From Candidatus Paenalcaligenes intestinipullorum (GTDB taxonomy: Bacteria > Pseudomonadota > Gammaproteobacteria > Burkholderiales > Burkholderiaceae_B): DNA of 11,234 bases. Made by a program: the position numbers and the translations under genes. This document shows positions 1-7,632 of the stretch, piece after piece; the first letter of the stretch is position 1; the number at the start of each line of letters is the position of its first letter. The DNA is taken from the NCBI GenBank assembly GCA_019120675.1, contig DWUQ01000066.1, positions 1 through 11,234 of the forward strand, in the 5' to 3' direction. A model generated the notes under the pieces. It made no database searches, was not told where the DNA came from, and worked only from the letters and a program-made list of their open reading frames with translations.

Positions 1-207
1 TATTACAATAACTTATGATACTCAGTTTTGTGGTCAAAGGTGCGGTTTTCCTAGACGTGCTCCCTTTCATCATTAAATCAATAGTCAAGCCCTGTCTTTA
101 CACGCTTTATGCGTCCCATCTAAACAATAAAAAACAACCAAAGCCAAAACAAGCCGTTCCGTGCTGAGGCTAGGCTGTATTAGATGCACAAAGCGAGTAG
201 AGAAGCA
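1..207. other. Non-coding region downstream of the ABC transporter operon
   Basis: No gene could be supported in this stretch. It lies 3' of the last gene of the minus-strand transporter operon. Read on the minus strand, a weak 4-bp stem (AGCC at 152-155 with GGCT at 168-171) is followed by T-rich sequence across 120-150, which might act as a poor terminator. The stem is too short and the loop too long for a confident call. The left part could belong to a neighbouring gene outside the window. Confidence 0.4.
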
Positions 208-918
208 CTACACGCTTAAATACTTCTCCACTTGATGGCGCTGCTGCTCCAGCTCGCTACTACTGCCCTGCCAAATGACACGGCCTTTCTCAAAGACCAC
301 ATGCCGATCAGCCAAGTTTAATAAGGCGTGCAAATGCTTATCAACGACCAACATGGCTAAGCCTTGGGTACGGAGCTCATGCAAGACTTGCCAGATGTGT
401 TGTCGGATTAAAGGCGCAAGCCCTTCAGTGACTTCGTCAAGAATTAACAATCTAGGGTTGGTCATCAGCGCTCGGCCAATCGCCAGCATTTGCTGCTCAC
501 CGCCTGAAAGCTGACCACCAAAATGCTGGGCTCGTTCAGCCAATCGTGGGAACAGTTCATAAATTTTAGTTAGCGTAAACGGCGCGGGCCATTGAGTCGG
601 TTGGCGAGCGGTCGCCAGCAGATTTTCACGGACACTCAGCGTGGGAAACACCAACCGACCTTCGGGCACATAGCCGATACCTAAACGTGCACGCGTATAA
701 GTTGGTGCACGATTAAGCTCGGCCCCATCTAGGGACATCGTGCCCGAATGTGGGGGGATTAAGCCCATAATGGTTTTGATAAAGGTGCTTTTACCCATAC
801 CATTTTTGCCTAGCAGGGCCACCACTTCGCCAGCTTGCATGGCAAAATCTATGTTATGCAAGACCTTGCTTTGGGCATAGCCGGCCACTAATTGTTGGCT
901 ACTGAGCAGTGGGTGCAT
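208..918 (-). CDS. livF: HAAT-family ABC transporter ATP-binding protein LivF
   Basis: This is one of the two cytoplasmic ATPase subunits that power a branched-chain amino acid type (HAAT) importer. The 236-residue protein has Walker A at residues 37-45 (GKNGMGKST), the ABC signature LSGGEQQ at 137-143 and Walker B LLILDE at 157-162. Length and motif order match LivF, the shorter ATPase of the pair. The position after Walker B where most ABC proteins carry the switch His reads VVDKH; LivF proteins are often atypical there. The ATG at 918-916 directly abuts the TAA of the upstream livG gene, with a GAGG ribosome site five bases before it inside livG, so translation is probably coupled. It is the last gene of the five-gene operon. 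The family call is secure; the transported substrate is not. Confidence 0.93.
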   Translation of the reverse strand: MHPLLSSQQLVAGYAQSKVLHNIDFAMQAGEVVALLGKNGMGKSTFIKTIMGLIPPHSGTMSLDGAELNRAPTYTRARLGIGYVPEGRLVFPTLSVRENLLATARQPTQWPAPFTLTKIYELFPRLAERAQHFGGQLSGGEQQMLAIGRALMTNPRLLILDEVTEGLAPLIRQHIWQVLHELRTQGLAMLVVDKHLHALLNLADRHVVFEKGRVIWQGSSSELEQQRHQVEKYLSV

Positions 919-1707
919 TTAGGCCTCATTTCCTAGATACGCATCGAGCACTTCCGGATTGTTGCGGATCTGCTCAGGCGCGCCACTTGCTAATACTTTG
1001 CCATACACCAATACGGACACCTGATCCGCCAAACGAAATACCGCCTCCATATCGTGCTCGACCATTAAAATGGTGTAATGACCTTTTAGCTCAAGCAACA
1101 GCTCCGTCATGCGTGCGGACTCCGATTGACTCATGCCTGCTAAGGGCTCATCCAACAATAACAAACGGGGTTGCGTGACCAACACCATGGCCAGTTCGAG
1201 CTGCCTTTGCTCGCCATGCGCCAGCTCAGTGGTCGCTCGGTACGCCACATCGGCTAAGCCAACTTGATCGAGCACCTGCATAGCACGCTCTCGTAAACGC
1301 GCATTACTGAGCACGGGGCGCCAGAGCTGCTGCCACGGTTTACATCGAGCGAGTTGCATGAGCATGACGTTTTCTAATACGCTAAAGCTCGCTAATAACT
1401 GGGTAATTTGATACGAGCGTGCCATGCCGGCCAAGGCTCGCTGGGGCGTGCGCCAGCGCGTGATATCGTGCTGATCCAAATAGATCTGACCAGCATCAGG
1501 AGCCAGCTCACCCAGTATTTGCGCCATCAGCGTGGTTTTACCCGCACCGTTTGGCCCAATGAGGGCGTGAAAGTTATGAGCGGTTATTGCCAGATTGACC
1601 TGATCGGTCACCGTTAAGCCGCCGAAATCTTTGCAAAGCCCTTTTAAAACTAGGCTTGCGCCTTGAGAGGCGTCAGAAATGTTGGCAGAAGAATCTAATG
1701 AATGCAT
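919..1707 (-). CDS. livG: HAAT-family ABC transporter ATP-binding protein LivG
   Basis: This is the second ATPase subunit of the importer, 262 residues, pairing with LivF beneath the LivH/LivM membrane channel. Walker A is at residues 51-59 (GPNGAGKTT). The signature is LAHGEQRQLE at about 162-171, with His where many ABC proteins have Ser, as is usual for LivG. Walker B is LLLLDE at 182-187, and the switch His is H218 in VEHD. The C-terminus has the familiar LivG ending with a NNPEVLDAYLG stretch. The first 15 or so residues precede the ABC domain and may be a slightly extended N-terminus. The ATG begins three bases after the livM stop, and the TAA abuts the livF ATG. Residues typical of this subunit are all present. 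Confidence 0.93.
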   Translation of the reverse strand: MHSLDSSANISDASQGASLVLKGLCKDFGGLTVTDQVNLAITAHNFHALIGPNGAGKTTLMAQILGELAPDAGQIYLDQHDITRWRTPQRALAGMARSYQITQLLASFSVLENVMLMQLARCKPWQQLWRPVLSNARLRERAMQVLDQVGLADVAYRATTELAHGEQRQLELAMVLVTQPRLLLLDEPLAGMSQSESARMTELLLELKGHYTILMVEHDMEAVFRLADQVSVLVYGKVLASGAPEQIRNNPEVLDAYLGNEA

Positions 1708-1710
1708 GGC

Positions 1711-2715
1711 TTAGCTCTTGTTCGAAACGGGAGTGAACCACCCCCAAATGCCTCGACGTGACCATAAGGCTACCGCAAAAATACACAAGCCCAAAACAGC
1801 CATCCAATGCTGAGTCAGACCAGACAACCATTCTTCGAGCATTAGAAAAGCGACCGCCCCCACCAGCGGCCCCACTACCGTACCCAAACCGCCTAACACC
1901 ACCATTAGGATTAAATCACCCGAGGATTGCCAAGATAAGTACGACGGTGAGGCAAACTTAGTCAAATTGGCAAGTAGGAAGCCAGCAACTGTACAGAGTA
2001 AAGCCGAAAGGATATAGGCGCACAACTGGAAACGCAAACGTGAAAAGCCCGCACTACGCATACGCAGCTCGTTGACATGCAAACCACGCAATACGTAGCC
2101 AAACCGGCCTTGCACTAAGCGATGAATCAGCCACAGCACCAGCCCAAGCACCACCAAGCTTAAATAATATAAGACCACCGGCTGATCAAGACTGGGGAGC
2201 CAATCAAACTGGCTACGATGGCTAATCGGTAAGCCATCGTCTCCGCCGTAGGGCTCTAAACTAATGGCTAAGAAATACAGCATCTGCCCAAACGCTAAGC
2301 TGATCATAATAAAAGCAATGCCACGCGTGCGCAGAGAAATTAACCCTGTAAAAAAAGCCACGACTGTCGTCAGCCCCAAAGCCATAGCGAGCTGCTGCCA
2401 GCCCGAGTACAGGCCGTGCGCGCTGGTGATGCCCACCGCATACACACCAATTCCGATAAACATAGCGTGCCCCATACTCACCAAGCCGCCGTAGCCCATG
2501 AGTAAGTTCAGGCCTGAAGCGGCAATCGCAATAATCACCATACGGGTCGCTAAGCTTAAATAGAAACCCTGCTCAAAATAATGCGTTAATCCTGGCAGGC
2601 TTAACCCGAACAACAACACGAGAACCAGTAGACCCGTAGCCAGTTTTCGAGGTTTAGGCTGTGAAGCAGTCATAGCATGGGCTAAAGAGCCTGAGTCAAC
2701 ACGTGGAGCGCTCAT
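1711..2715 (-). CDS. livM: HAAT-family ABC transporter permease LivM
   Basis: This inner-membrane permease is one half of the channel of the branched-chain amino acid type importer. The 334-residue protein is strongly hydrophobic with roughly eight membrane segments. A polar N-terminus (about 25 residues) precedes the first helix. Typical LivM motifs are seen: GYGGLVSMGHAMFIG near residues 74-88, the LRTRGIAFIMISLAFGQ stretch near 128-144 and VVLGGLGTVVGPLVGA near 272-287. The ATG overlaps the livH TGA in the four-base form ATGA, and an AAGGTG ribosome site lies five bases upstream inside livH. Its position between livH and livG fits the standard operon order. Substrate cannot be read from this subunit. 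Confidence 0.93.
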   Translation of the reverse strand: MSAPRVDSGSLAHAMTASQPKPRKLATGLLVLVLLFGLSLPGLTHYFEQGFYLSLATRMVIIAIAASGLNLLMGYGGLVSMGHAMFIGIGVYAVGITSAHGLYSGWQQLAMALGLTTVVAFFTGLISLRTRGIAFIMISLAFGQMLYFLAISLEPYGGDDGLPISHRSQFDWLPSLDQPVVLYYLSLVVLGLVLWLIHRLVQGRFGYVLRGLHVNELRMRSAGFSRLRFQLCAYILSALLCTVAGFLLANLTKFASPSYLSWQSSGDLILMVVLGGLGTVVGPLVGAVAFLMLEEWLSGLTQHWMAVLGLCIFAVALWSRRGIWGWFTPVSNKS

Positions 2716-3641
2716 GCTTTCACCTTGCTTTGTACCGGAAATAAACCTTGCGGTTTGAACGCCAGCACCAAAGCCATCAATAAATAAATGAGCATGGACG
2801 CCAGTGCTGGCCCCACGGCATCGGCCACTTGTCGATCCAAGAAAAACCGTAACCCTTGTGCCATGTAGGCCCGACCAAGGCTATCTACCACTCCAATAAT
2901 TAACGCGGCATAAAACGCACCACGCACAGATCCAATGCCGCCGACTACTATCACCACCAAGGCGAGAATCAACACCTCATCCCCCATGCCGGATTGTACC
3001 GATACAATCGGCCCTACTAGCCACCCAGCCAAAGCCGCTAAGCTCGCCCCCACTCCAAACAGTAAGGTATTTAATAGGCGTGCATTAATACCTAACGCCG
3101 ACACCATATCCGCATGCGTGGCGCTCGCACGGATGAGCATGCCTAAGCGCGTATGTTGAATCAACCCATACAACAACAACGCGACCACAAGCCCCATGGC
3201 AATAATCAACAAACGGTATTGCTGGTAATACAGGCCAAACAAATTGAAGGCGCCACTTGCCCAAGACGGCACCGCTGCAAAAATGGGCTGTGCTCCCCAG
3301 AGCATCCGAGCGCTCTCATTAAAAAACAAAATTAAGCCTAACGTTGCCAAGACTTGATCTAAGTGAGGGCGATCATAGAAACGCCGCAAAGCAAGGCGTT
3401 CCAACAGCATCGCCAACACCCCCACCCCAACAATCGCGATCAAACCGGCCAATAAGAAAGACTGTGTGGCATTGAAACTGGCTGCCGCAATATAGGCTCC
3501 GAGCATATAAAATGCGCCGTGGCTAAGGTTCACGAAGTTCATGATCCCGAGCACGAGCGTGAGGCCAGCGGCAAACAAAAACAGCAGCATGCCCAATTGC
3601 AAACCATTGAGCAGCTGCGAAAAAAATAAAGTCCAAAGCAT
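2712..3641 (-). CDS. livH: HAAT-family ABC transporter permease LivH
   Basis: This is the second inner-membrane permease of the importer, 309 residues from the ATG at 3641-3639. The N-terminus (MLWTLFFSQLLNGLQLGM) runs straight into the first membrane helix, as in LivH proteins. Family motifs are NFVNLSHGAFYMLGAY near residues 34-49, VVGGIGSVRGAF in the C-terminal half and the ending FKPQGLFP. A TTG at 3656 would add five residues, but the ATG is preferred because its first base is the last base of the upstream TAA stop (TAATG), a classic coupling arrangement. No strong independent ribosome site is visible, so translation probably depends on re-initiation after the binding-protein gene. Confidence 0.92.
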   Translation of the reverse strand: MLWTLFFSQLLNGLQLGMLLFLFAAGLTLVLGIMNFVNLSHGAFYMLGAYIAAASFNATQSFLLAGLIAIVGVGVLAMLLERLALRRFYDRPHLDQVLATLGLILFFNESARMLWGAQPIFAAVPSWASGAFNLFGLYYQQYRLLIIAMGLVVALLLYGLIQHTRLGMLIRASATHADMVSALGINARLLNTLLFGVGASLAALAGWLVGPIVSVQSGMGDEVLILALVVIVVGGIGSVRGAFYAALIIGVVDSLGRAYMAQGLRFFLDRQVADAVGPALASMLIYLLMALVLAFKPQGLFPVQSKVKA

Positions 3642-4813
3642 TAGTTCATCAGGCAAGCGTCCGCGTACGAATCGGTAGCGTTTTTTAAAGTACGAGTGAC
3701 GGTTTTCAGGCTCACCTGACCTTGGTCATTGGGTGCCACCTCAAAGACGTAGAAATCTTGGATCGGAAAATTGTTGTGACCAAAGGCAAACTGGCCGCGC
3801 ACCGACTCGAACTCAGCGTTTTTGATGGCTTGCGTTAAGGCTGCCGTATCGGTGGTATCGCTGACCTTTGCAAACGCTGCATCCAACAACTTCGCCACAT
3901 CGTACGACTGGGCCGCGTACTCAGAGGGAATACGGTTGTATTTCGTAGCAAAAGCGTCAACAAACTCATGGTTGCTGGGGTTATCCAAATCAGGACCCCA
4001 ATCCGAAGCACTAAATGCCCCCACTGCATTGTGTTGTAACGCGGGTAAGGTGGTGCCGTCCACGGTAGACACGCTCAACAAAGGAATGCGATCCAACAAG
4101 CCCGCTTGCTTGTAGGCACGCACAAAGCTAATCCCTAAGCCTCCTGGATAGAACACATACACCGCATCAGGCTGCATCGCCATGATCCGTGAAATTTCAG
4201 TCGAAAAGTCCAATTGGCCTAAGGGCGTGTAAATCTCATCCAACAGCTCGGCTTCGTAGCGTCGCTTAAAGCCTTGTACAAAGTCTTTACCCGCTTGGTA
4301 ATTGGGGGCAAAGGTGATGACGCGCTTGAAGTCTTGCTCTTTTGCATACACGCCCATTGCTTCAGCGAACTGATCATTTTGTTTGCTCAGTACAAAAATA
4401 TGCTCATTGCACTGCTCACCTGCTATGGGAGCTGGGCCAGCGCTGGCGCTGAGTACAGGAATATTCGCCTCAGCAAATTTATGCGCCACCGCCATCATAA
4501 TGTTAGTAAACGAAAAGCCAGTTACCACTGCCACTTTTTCTTTTTGGATCAGCTCATCAGCAATTTGGTTGGCAACCTCGGGCTTAAGCTGGCTATCGCG
4601 CTTGATGATTTGGACCGGTTTGCCACCGAGCTGGCCATTATGCTGCTCGACATACAGCATGAGCGCGTCGAGCTTATCTTGGCCCAAAGCGGCTTGTGGC
4701 CCTGAGAGTTCGCTCATAAAGCCAATCTTAATGGGCGTGGTCGCATGAGCGAGCCCGCACCCCGTTGCTAGAGTGAAGCACAAGCTGGCAATAATCGTTA
4801 AGGTTTTATTCAT
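3641..4813 (-). CDS. HAAT-family periplasmic substrate-binding protein
   Basis: This is the periplasmic binding protein (Peripla_BP_6 / type I fold) that captures the ligand and delivers it to LivHM. From the ATG at 4813 it has 390 residues. Residues 1-24 form a signal peptide ending in AHA, with mature protein starting at TTPIKIG. An ATG at 4876 would add 21 residues ahead of the signal peptide, so it is rejected. Typical motifs are IGFMSELSGPQAALG at the mature N-terminus, a SFTNIMMAVAHKFAEANIPVLS region and EYAAQSYDVAKLLDAAF near the C-terminal domain. A Cys at residue 19 is not in a good lipobox. Ligands in this family include branched-chain amino acids, aromatic acids, amides and urea. 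The divergence from LivJ/LivK means I would not name one. First gene of the operon. Confidence 0.9.
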   Translation of the reverse strand: MNKTLTIIASLCFTLATGCGLAHATTPIKIGFMSELSGPQAALGQDKLDALMLYVEQHNGQLGGKPVQIIKRDSQLKPEVANQIADELIQKEKVAVVTGFSFTNIMMAVAHKFAEANIPVLSASAGPAPIAGEQCNEHIFVLSKQNDQFAEAMGVYAKEQDFKRVITFAPNYQAGKDFVQGFKRRYEAELLDEIYTPLGQLDFSTEISRIMAMQPDAVYVFYPGGLGISFVRAYKQAGLLDRIPLLSVSTVDGTTLPALQHNAVGAFSASDWGPDLDNPSNHEFVDAFATKYNRIPSEYAAQSYDVAKLLDAAFAKVSDTTDTAALTQAIKNAEFESVRGQFAFGHNNFPIQDFYVFEVAPNDQGQVSLKTVTRTLKNATDSYADACLMN

Positions 4814-4884
4814 AATTGAGAGCTCGTCGTCTAGCGTAGCGTGCCACGCAGCCATCCAAGCTATAAAGATTAACACTAAGACGT

Positions 4885-4913
4885 ATTATCATTTCCCAAT
4901 CAATGGAATGCAA
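4885..4913 (-). promoter_or_regulatory. Sigma70-like promoter of the ABC transporter operon
   Basis: Read on the minus strand, a TTGCAT -35 element (4913-4908) is separated by exactly 17 bases from a GATAAT -10 element (4890-4885). The expected start of transcription is near 4877, giving a leader of about 65 bases before the binding-protein ATG at 4813. Each hexamer differs from consensus at one or two positions. No competing promoter of this quality was seen in the intergenic region. This is a prediction from sequence only. Confidence 0.6.
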
Positions 4914-5043
4914 CCAATATACTTAAAATCGAGCCAAAGCCTATGCAGTGCATGTGTTGAAACCGTCTCGACTTTGCCATGCTCAACTCCAAGTTTACCC
5001 GTATACTTAAAGCCTGCTAATTTTGGCTATCTTGGGACCAATC

Positions 5044-5057
5044 TGGGCATTTGCCCA
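5044..5057 (+). repeat. Short inverted repeat just upstream of the AI-2E family gene start
   Basis: TGGGCA at 5044-5049 and TGCCCA at 5052-5057 are a perfect six-base inverted repeat with a two-base centre. The repeat ends 13 bases before the ATG at 5071, where the ribosome site would be expected. No purine-rich ribosome site is visible between the repeat and the ATG. It may be a protein-binding site or a small hairpin affecting initiation, or chance. Confidence 0.35.
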
Positions 5058-5070
5058 ACTCATCCTTACT

Positions 5071-6294
5071 ATGTCCACCGAAAACACTCTTTATTTCCGT
5101 AGTTTTTTGTTGCTGCTGGCTATTGTTTCCATCGCGTTTTTATGGGTATTGCTGCCCTTTTATGGCGCGGTATTCTGGGGCGGGATCTTGGCAATTATTT
5201 TTGCACCCTTACAGCAACGCTTTCTAGCCTATACCCATGGTCGCAAAACCTTGTCGGCGTTCATTACGTTGCTGATCATTATCCTCATTGTGATTATTCC
5301 CGTGCTGTTACTCATGGGGGCATTGATAAAGGAAGTGGCCCATATTTCCGAGCTATTGAAAATTGCCAGCACCTCTCCGGATGGCTTTCTAATTCAATTC
5401 TCTGAAGCCGAGCTGGAGCAGGCCTCAAAGTCTGCTGTGGGGATGCAGTTCTTTGCTGTGCCTTCTGACCTCGCCAACAATTTAGCCAGCTATCCGCATG
5501 TTTTGTTTAAAAAGATGCAAAGCCTCTTGCCCTCACAGCTGCAAGACATTATTAGCAGAGCGTTAGGCGATGATTTTGACAAGCTGCGTACTCGCGCTAC
5601 CGAGTTTATGTTGAACTCAGGTCGGTATATTACTAAGCAAGCCGTCAGCTTTGGCTCCAACACCTTCCAATTTGTGGTCAGTTTAGGCGTAATGCTGTAC
5701 TTATTGTTTTTCTTGTTGCGCGATGGTGCAGCATTGGGCCGCCGTTGCCGGCAGCTGGCACCGTTAAGTGATGAGCAGAAAGTTCACCTTATGCAAAAGC
5801 TCACCACTGTTATTCGCGCGACCGTCAAAGGCAATATTGCGGTGGCGGCTATCCAAGGTTTGCTAGGGGGGATTGCTTTTGCGATATTGGGCTTATCTGC
5901 ACCCGTATTCTGGGGGGTATTAATGGCGGTTTTATCCCTACTACCCGCAGTCGGGGCGTCTTTGATTTGGGGTCCGGTGGCTATTTACTACTTCGCTGTT
6001 GGCGAATACGTGCATGGTATCGCCCTAACCGCAGTAGGCATCTTTGTTATTGGCTTAGTCGATAATATTTTGCGCCCTATTTTAGTAGGCAAGGATACAA
6101 AGATTCCAGATTACGTCATCCTAATTTCCACTCTAGGTGGCATGTCTCTGTTTGGTCTGAATGGCTTTGTGATCGGGCCACTGGTGGCTGCGATCTTTAT
6201 GGCCTGCTGGGATTTATTTCCCGCCGCAATGAGTCGACGCAACCAAGAGCTGGAAAATGAGCGTCAAGGTTTACCGCCTGCTGATCAGTGCTAG
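5071..6294 (+). CDS. AI-2E family (PerM/YdiK-like) inner-membrane transporter
   Basis: This is an integral membrane protein of the AI-2E transporter family (PF01594), 407 residues from the ATG at 5071. Family members have been linked to autoinducer-2 export, Na+/H+ antiport or general efflux, but most have no proven substrate. Hydrophobic segments lie at about residues 8-48 and 55-80. A long polar region follows (about 85-190) and then five or so further helices. The C-terminal family signature is clear: LSLLPAVGASLIWGP, then GLVDNILRPILVGKDTKIPDY, then STLGGMSLFGLNGFVIGP. A TTG at 5023 would extend the frame by 16 residues, but it has no ribosome site and the added residues do not match the family start. 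The 5071 ATG also lacks a good ribosome site. It is divergent from the ABC operon and appears monocistronic. Confidence 0.88.
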   Translation: MSTENTLYFRSFLLLLAIVSIAFLWVLLPFYGAVFWGGILAIIFAPLQQRFLAYTHGRKTLSAFITLLIIILIVIIPVLLLMGALIKEVAHISELLKIASTSPDGFLIQFSEAELEQASKSAVGMQFFAVPSDLANNLASYPHVLFKKMQSLLPSQLQDIISRALGDDFDKLRTRATEFMLNSGRYITKQAVSFGSNTFQFVVSLGVMLYLLFFLLRDGAALGRRCRQLAPLSDEQKVHLMQKLTTVIRATVKGNIAVAAIQGLLGGIAFAILGLSAPVFWGVLMAVLSLLPAVGASLIWGPVAIYYFAVGEYVHGIALTAVGIFVIGLVDNILRPILVGKDTKIPDYVILISTLGGMSLFGLNGFVIGPLVAAIFMACWDLFPAAMSRRNQELENERQGLPPADQC

Positions 6295-6306
6295 CCAAAC
6301 ATCAAC

Positions 6307-6349
6307 AAAAAGCCCCTGAGGTGTGAGAATTGATCACACCTCAAGGGCT
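6307..6349 (-). terminator. Rho-independent terminator of the carbamate kinase gene
   Basis: Arms of 16 bases (6311-6326 and 6334-6349) pair with a single mismatch around a seven-base loop (6327-6333). On the minus strand the stem is followed by a run of five T (6311-6307), the hallmark of an intrinsic terminator. It lies about 115 bases past the stop of the minus-strand carbamate kinase gene. The plus-strand gene at 5071-6294 ends only 16 bases before the stem, so the hairpin probably also protects or partly terminates that transcript, although no T-run follows it in that direction. Confidence 0.85.
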
Positions 6350-6374
6350 GAACTGCTACGGCCGAATACGTTTG

Positions 6375-6427
6375 TACTCAAACTTTAGGCCGTGCGTAAT
6401 CGTACACAACTTGAGTAAAATCGTACA
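6375..6427. repeat. Small inverted and direct repeats between convergent genes
   Basis: This tract lies between the terminator and the end of the carbamate kinase gene. TACTCAA at 6375-6381 is inverted as TTGAGTA at 6411-6417. AATCGTACA occurs twice in direct orientation, at 6398-6406 and 6419-6427, with starts 21 bases apart (two helical turns). No gene is present here. The meaning is unknown and chance is possible for repeats this short. Confidence 0.35.
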
Positions 6428-6463
6428 AAATTTAAATAACTCTACGTTACGATAAATAATCCA

Positions 6464-7420
6464 TTAGTCTTGAGCACGCACCCAAGTACCATTTTGGTGC
6501 TGTAGTGCTTCAGCAATCACATAGGGGCTCGTAATAAGCGCCTTGGCTTGAGGTTGGTTTTCTAAAAAACCAATTACCGCTTCAACTTTGGGCTTCATGC
6601 TGCCAGACCCAAACTGCTGCTGTTCTAAATACGTCTTTAGGGTCGCCACATCCACGTCATCCAGCCACTGCTGATCCTCTTGACCGAAATTCAACGCTAC
6701 CTTTTCTACGCCGGTAGGAATCATGAATAGATCAGCTTTGAGCTGCTGAGCCAGCAAGGAGGAAGCGAAGTCTTTGTCGATCACAGCCTCAATACCTTGC
6801 AAGCTACCGTCGGCGTTTTCGACCACTGGAATACCACCGCCCCCACATGCAATGACTAAGCTACCAGCATTTAATAACTGCTCAATGGTGGCCGCTTCAT
6901 GGATAAATTGCGGCTTGGGTGAGGCCACACAACGACGCCAGCCTCGGTTTGAGTCTTCCATGATGGACCAGCCATCCTGCTGATGACGCTCTTGAGCTTC
7001 AGCGGCACTCATAAACGCCCCGATAGGCTTATTGGGCTGGCTAAAGGCTGGATCATTAGCATCCACCTCTACTTGGGTAATGAGTGTGACGATATTGCGC
7101 TGAATGCCTCGGCGACGTAACTCGTTGTTGAGTACTTGCTGGATAGTATAGCCAATGGTGCCTTGAGTTTCGGATACCGCATAATCCAAAGGCACTAAGG
7201 GGACAATATCGCGAGCGTGTTCGGATTTTAAGAGAGCAAAACCTACTTGAGGTCCATTGCCATGTGTCAGCACCACACGCCAACCGTCCTCGATCATGTC
7301 AGCAATACAGCCGATCATCTTTTGTACACTATCGCGCTGATCCGCCATGCTTACTTTTTTGGGATCTTGAATAAGCGCGTTTCCACCCACCGCTATTACG
7401 GCTAACGGCTGTTGTTTCAT
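6464..7420 (-). CDS. arcC: Carbamate kinase
   Basis: Carbamate kinase catalyses ATP + carbamate to and from carbamoyl phosphate + ADP. In fermentative arginine, agmatine or allantoin breakdown it makes ATP from carbamoyl phosphate. The 318-residue length is typical. Amino acid kinase fold motifs are clear: VGGNAL at residues 11-16, LTHGNGPQVG at 51-60, SIMEDSNRGWRR with the family's usual PKP following, ACGGGGIPVV for the nucleotide site, VIDKDFASSLLA, and the C-terminal FGSGSMKPKVEA. An AAGGA ribosome site lies eight bases before the ATG. No arginine deiminase, ornithine or putrescine carbamoyltransferase, or antiporter gene is beside it, so the pathway it serves cannot be told here. The gene is monocistronic between a 212-base upstream gap and a strong terminator. 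Confidence 0.93.
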   Translation of the reverse strand: MKQQPLAVIAVGGNALIQDPKKVSMADQRDSVQKMIGCIADMIEDGWRVVLTHGNGPQVGFALLKSEHARDIVPLVPLDYAVSETQGTIGYTIQQVLNNELRRRGIQRNIVTLITQVEVDANDPAFSQPNKPIGAFMSAAEAQERHQQDGWSIMEDSNRGWRRCVASPKPQFIHEAATIEQLLNAGSLVIACGGGGIPVVENADGSLQGIEAVIDKDFASSLLAQQLKADLFMIPTGVEKVALNFGQEDQQWLDDVDVATLKTYLEQQQFGSGSMKPKVEAVIGFLENQPQAKALITSPYVIAEALQHQNGTWVRAQD

Positions 7421-7539
7421 TATGAATTTCCTTAGTCTTGGCTATCGATTCGGCACCTGCATGAGGGACTCGTACCACGTGCACAGCCTGTACTCCAAGG
7501 CCATGCTCACCAGCCTCAAGTGCAACGCATCATGCAGAA

Positions 7540-7571
7540 CTAAGCGATAATACCGCAGTTCAATCGCTTAG
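7540..7571. promoter_or_regulatory. Nine-base perfect inverted repeat upstream of carbamate kinase
   Basis: CTAAGCGAT at 7540-7548 and ATCGCTTAG at 7563-7571 form a perfect inverted repeat with a 14-base centre, about 120 bases upstream of the carbamate kinase ATG. Neither side is followed by a T-run, so it is not a standard terminator. It may be an operator or a leader hairpin for carbamate kinase. I found no convincing -35/-10 pair in 7421-7632 to place it relative to a promoter. Confidence 0.4.
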
Positions 7572-7632
7572 CTCTAGCCCTTAGCAGCAGGAAAATTAGT
7601 TCATAACGCCAGCTTAAGTCCTGAGATTAACG

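Noticed and set aside
152..171. Rho-independent terminator for the ABC transporter operon
   Set aside because: The stem is only four pairs with a 12-base loop. The T-rich sequence after it is suggestive but not enough.
4274..4748. Two long overlapping plus-strand open frames (up to 143 codons)
   Set aside because: They lie wholly antisense to the well-supported binding-protein gene, have no ribosome site or recognisable protein features, and are explained by the base composition of the real gene.
4918..5011. Repeated TATACTTAAA at 4918-4927 and 5002-5011 as promoters for the AI-2E family gene
   Set aside because: Either could be a -10 region, but no -35 element lies at acceptable spacing (TTGCCA is 22 bases from the second), so neither is listed as a promoter.
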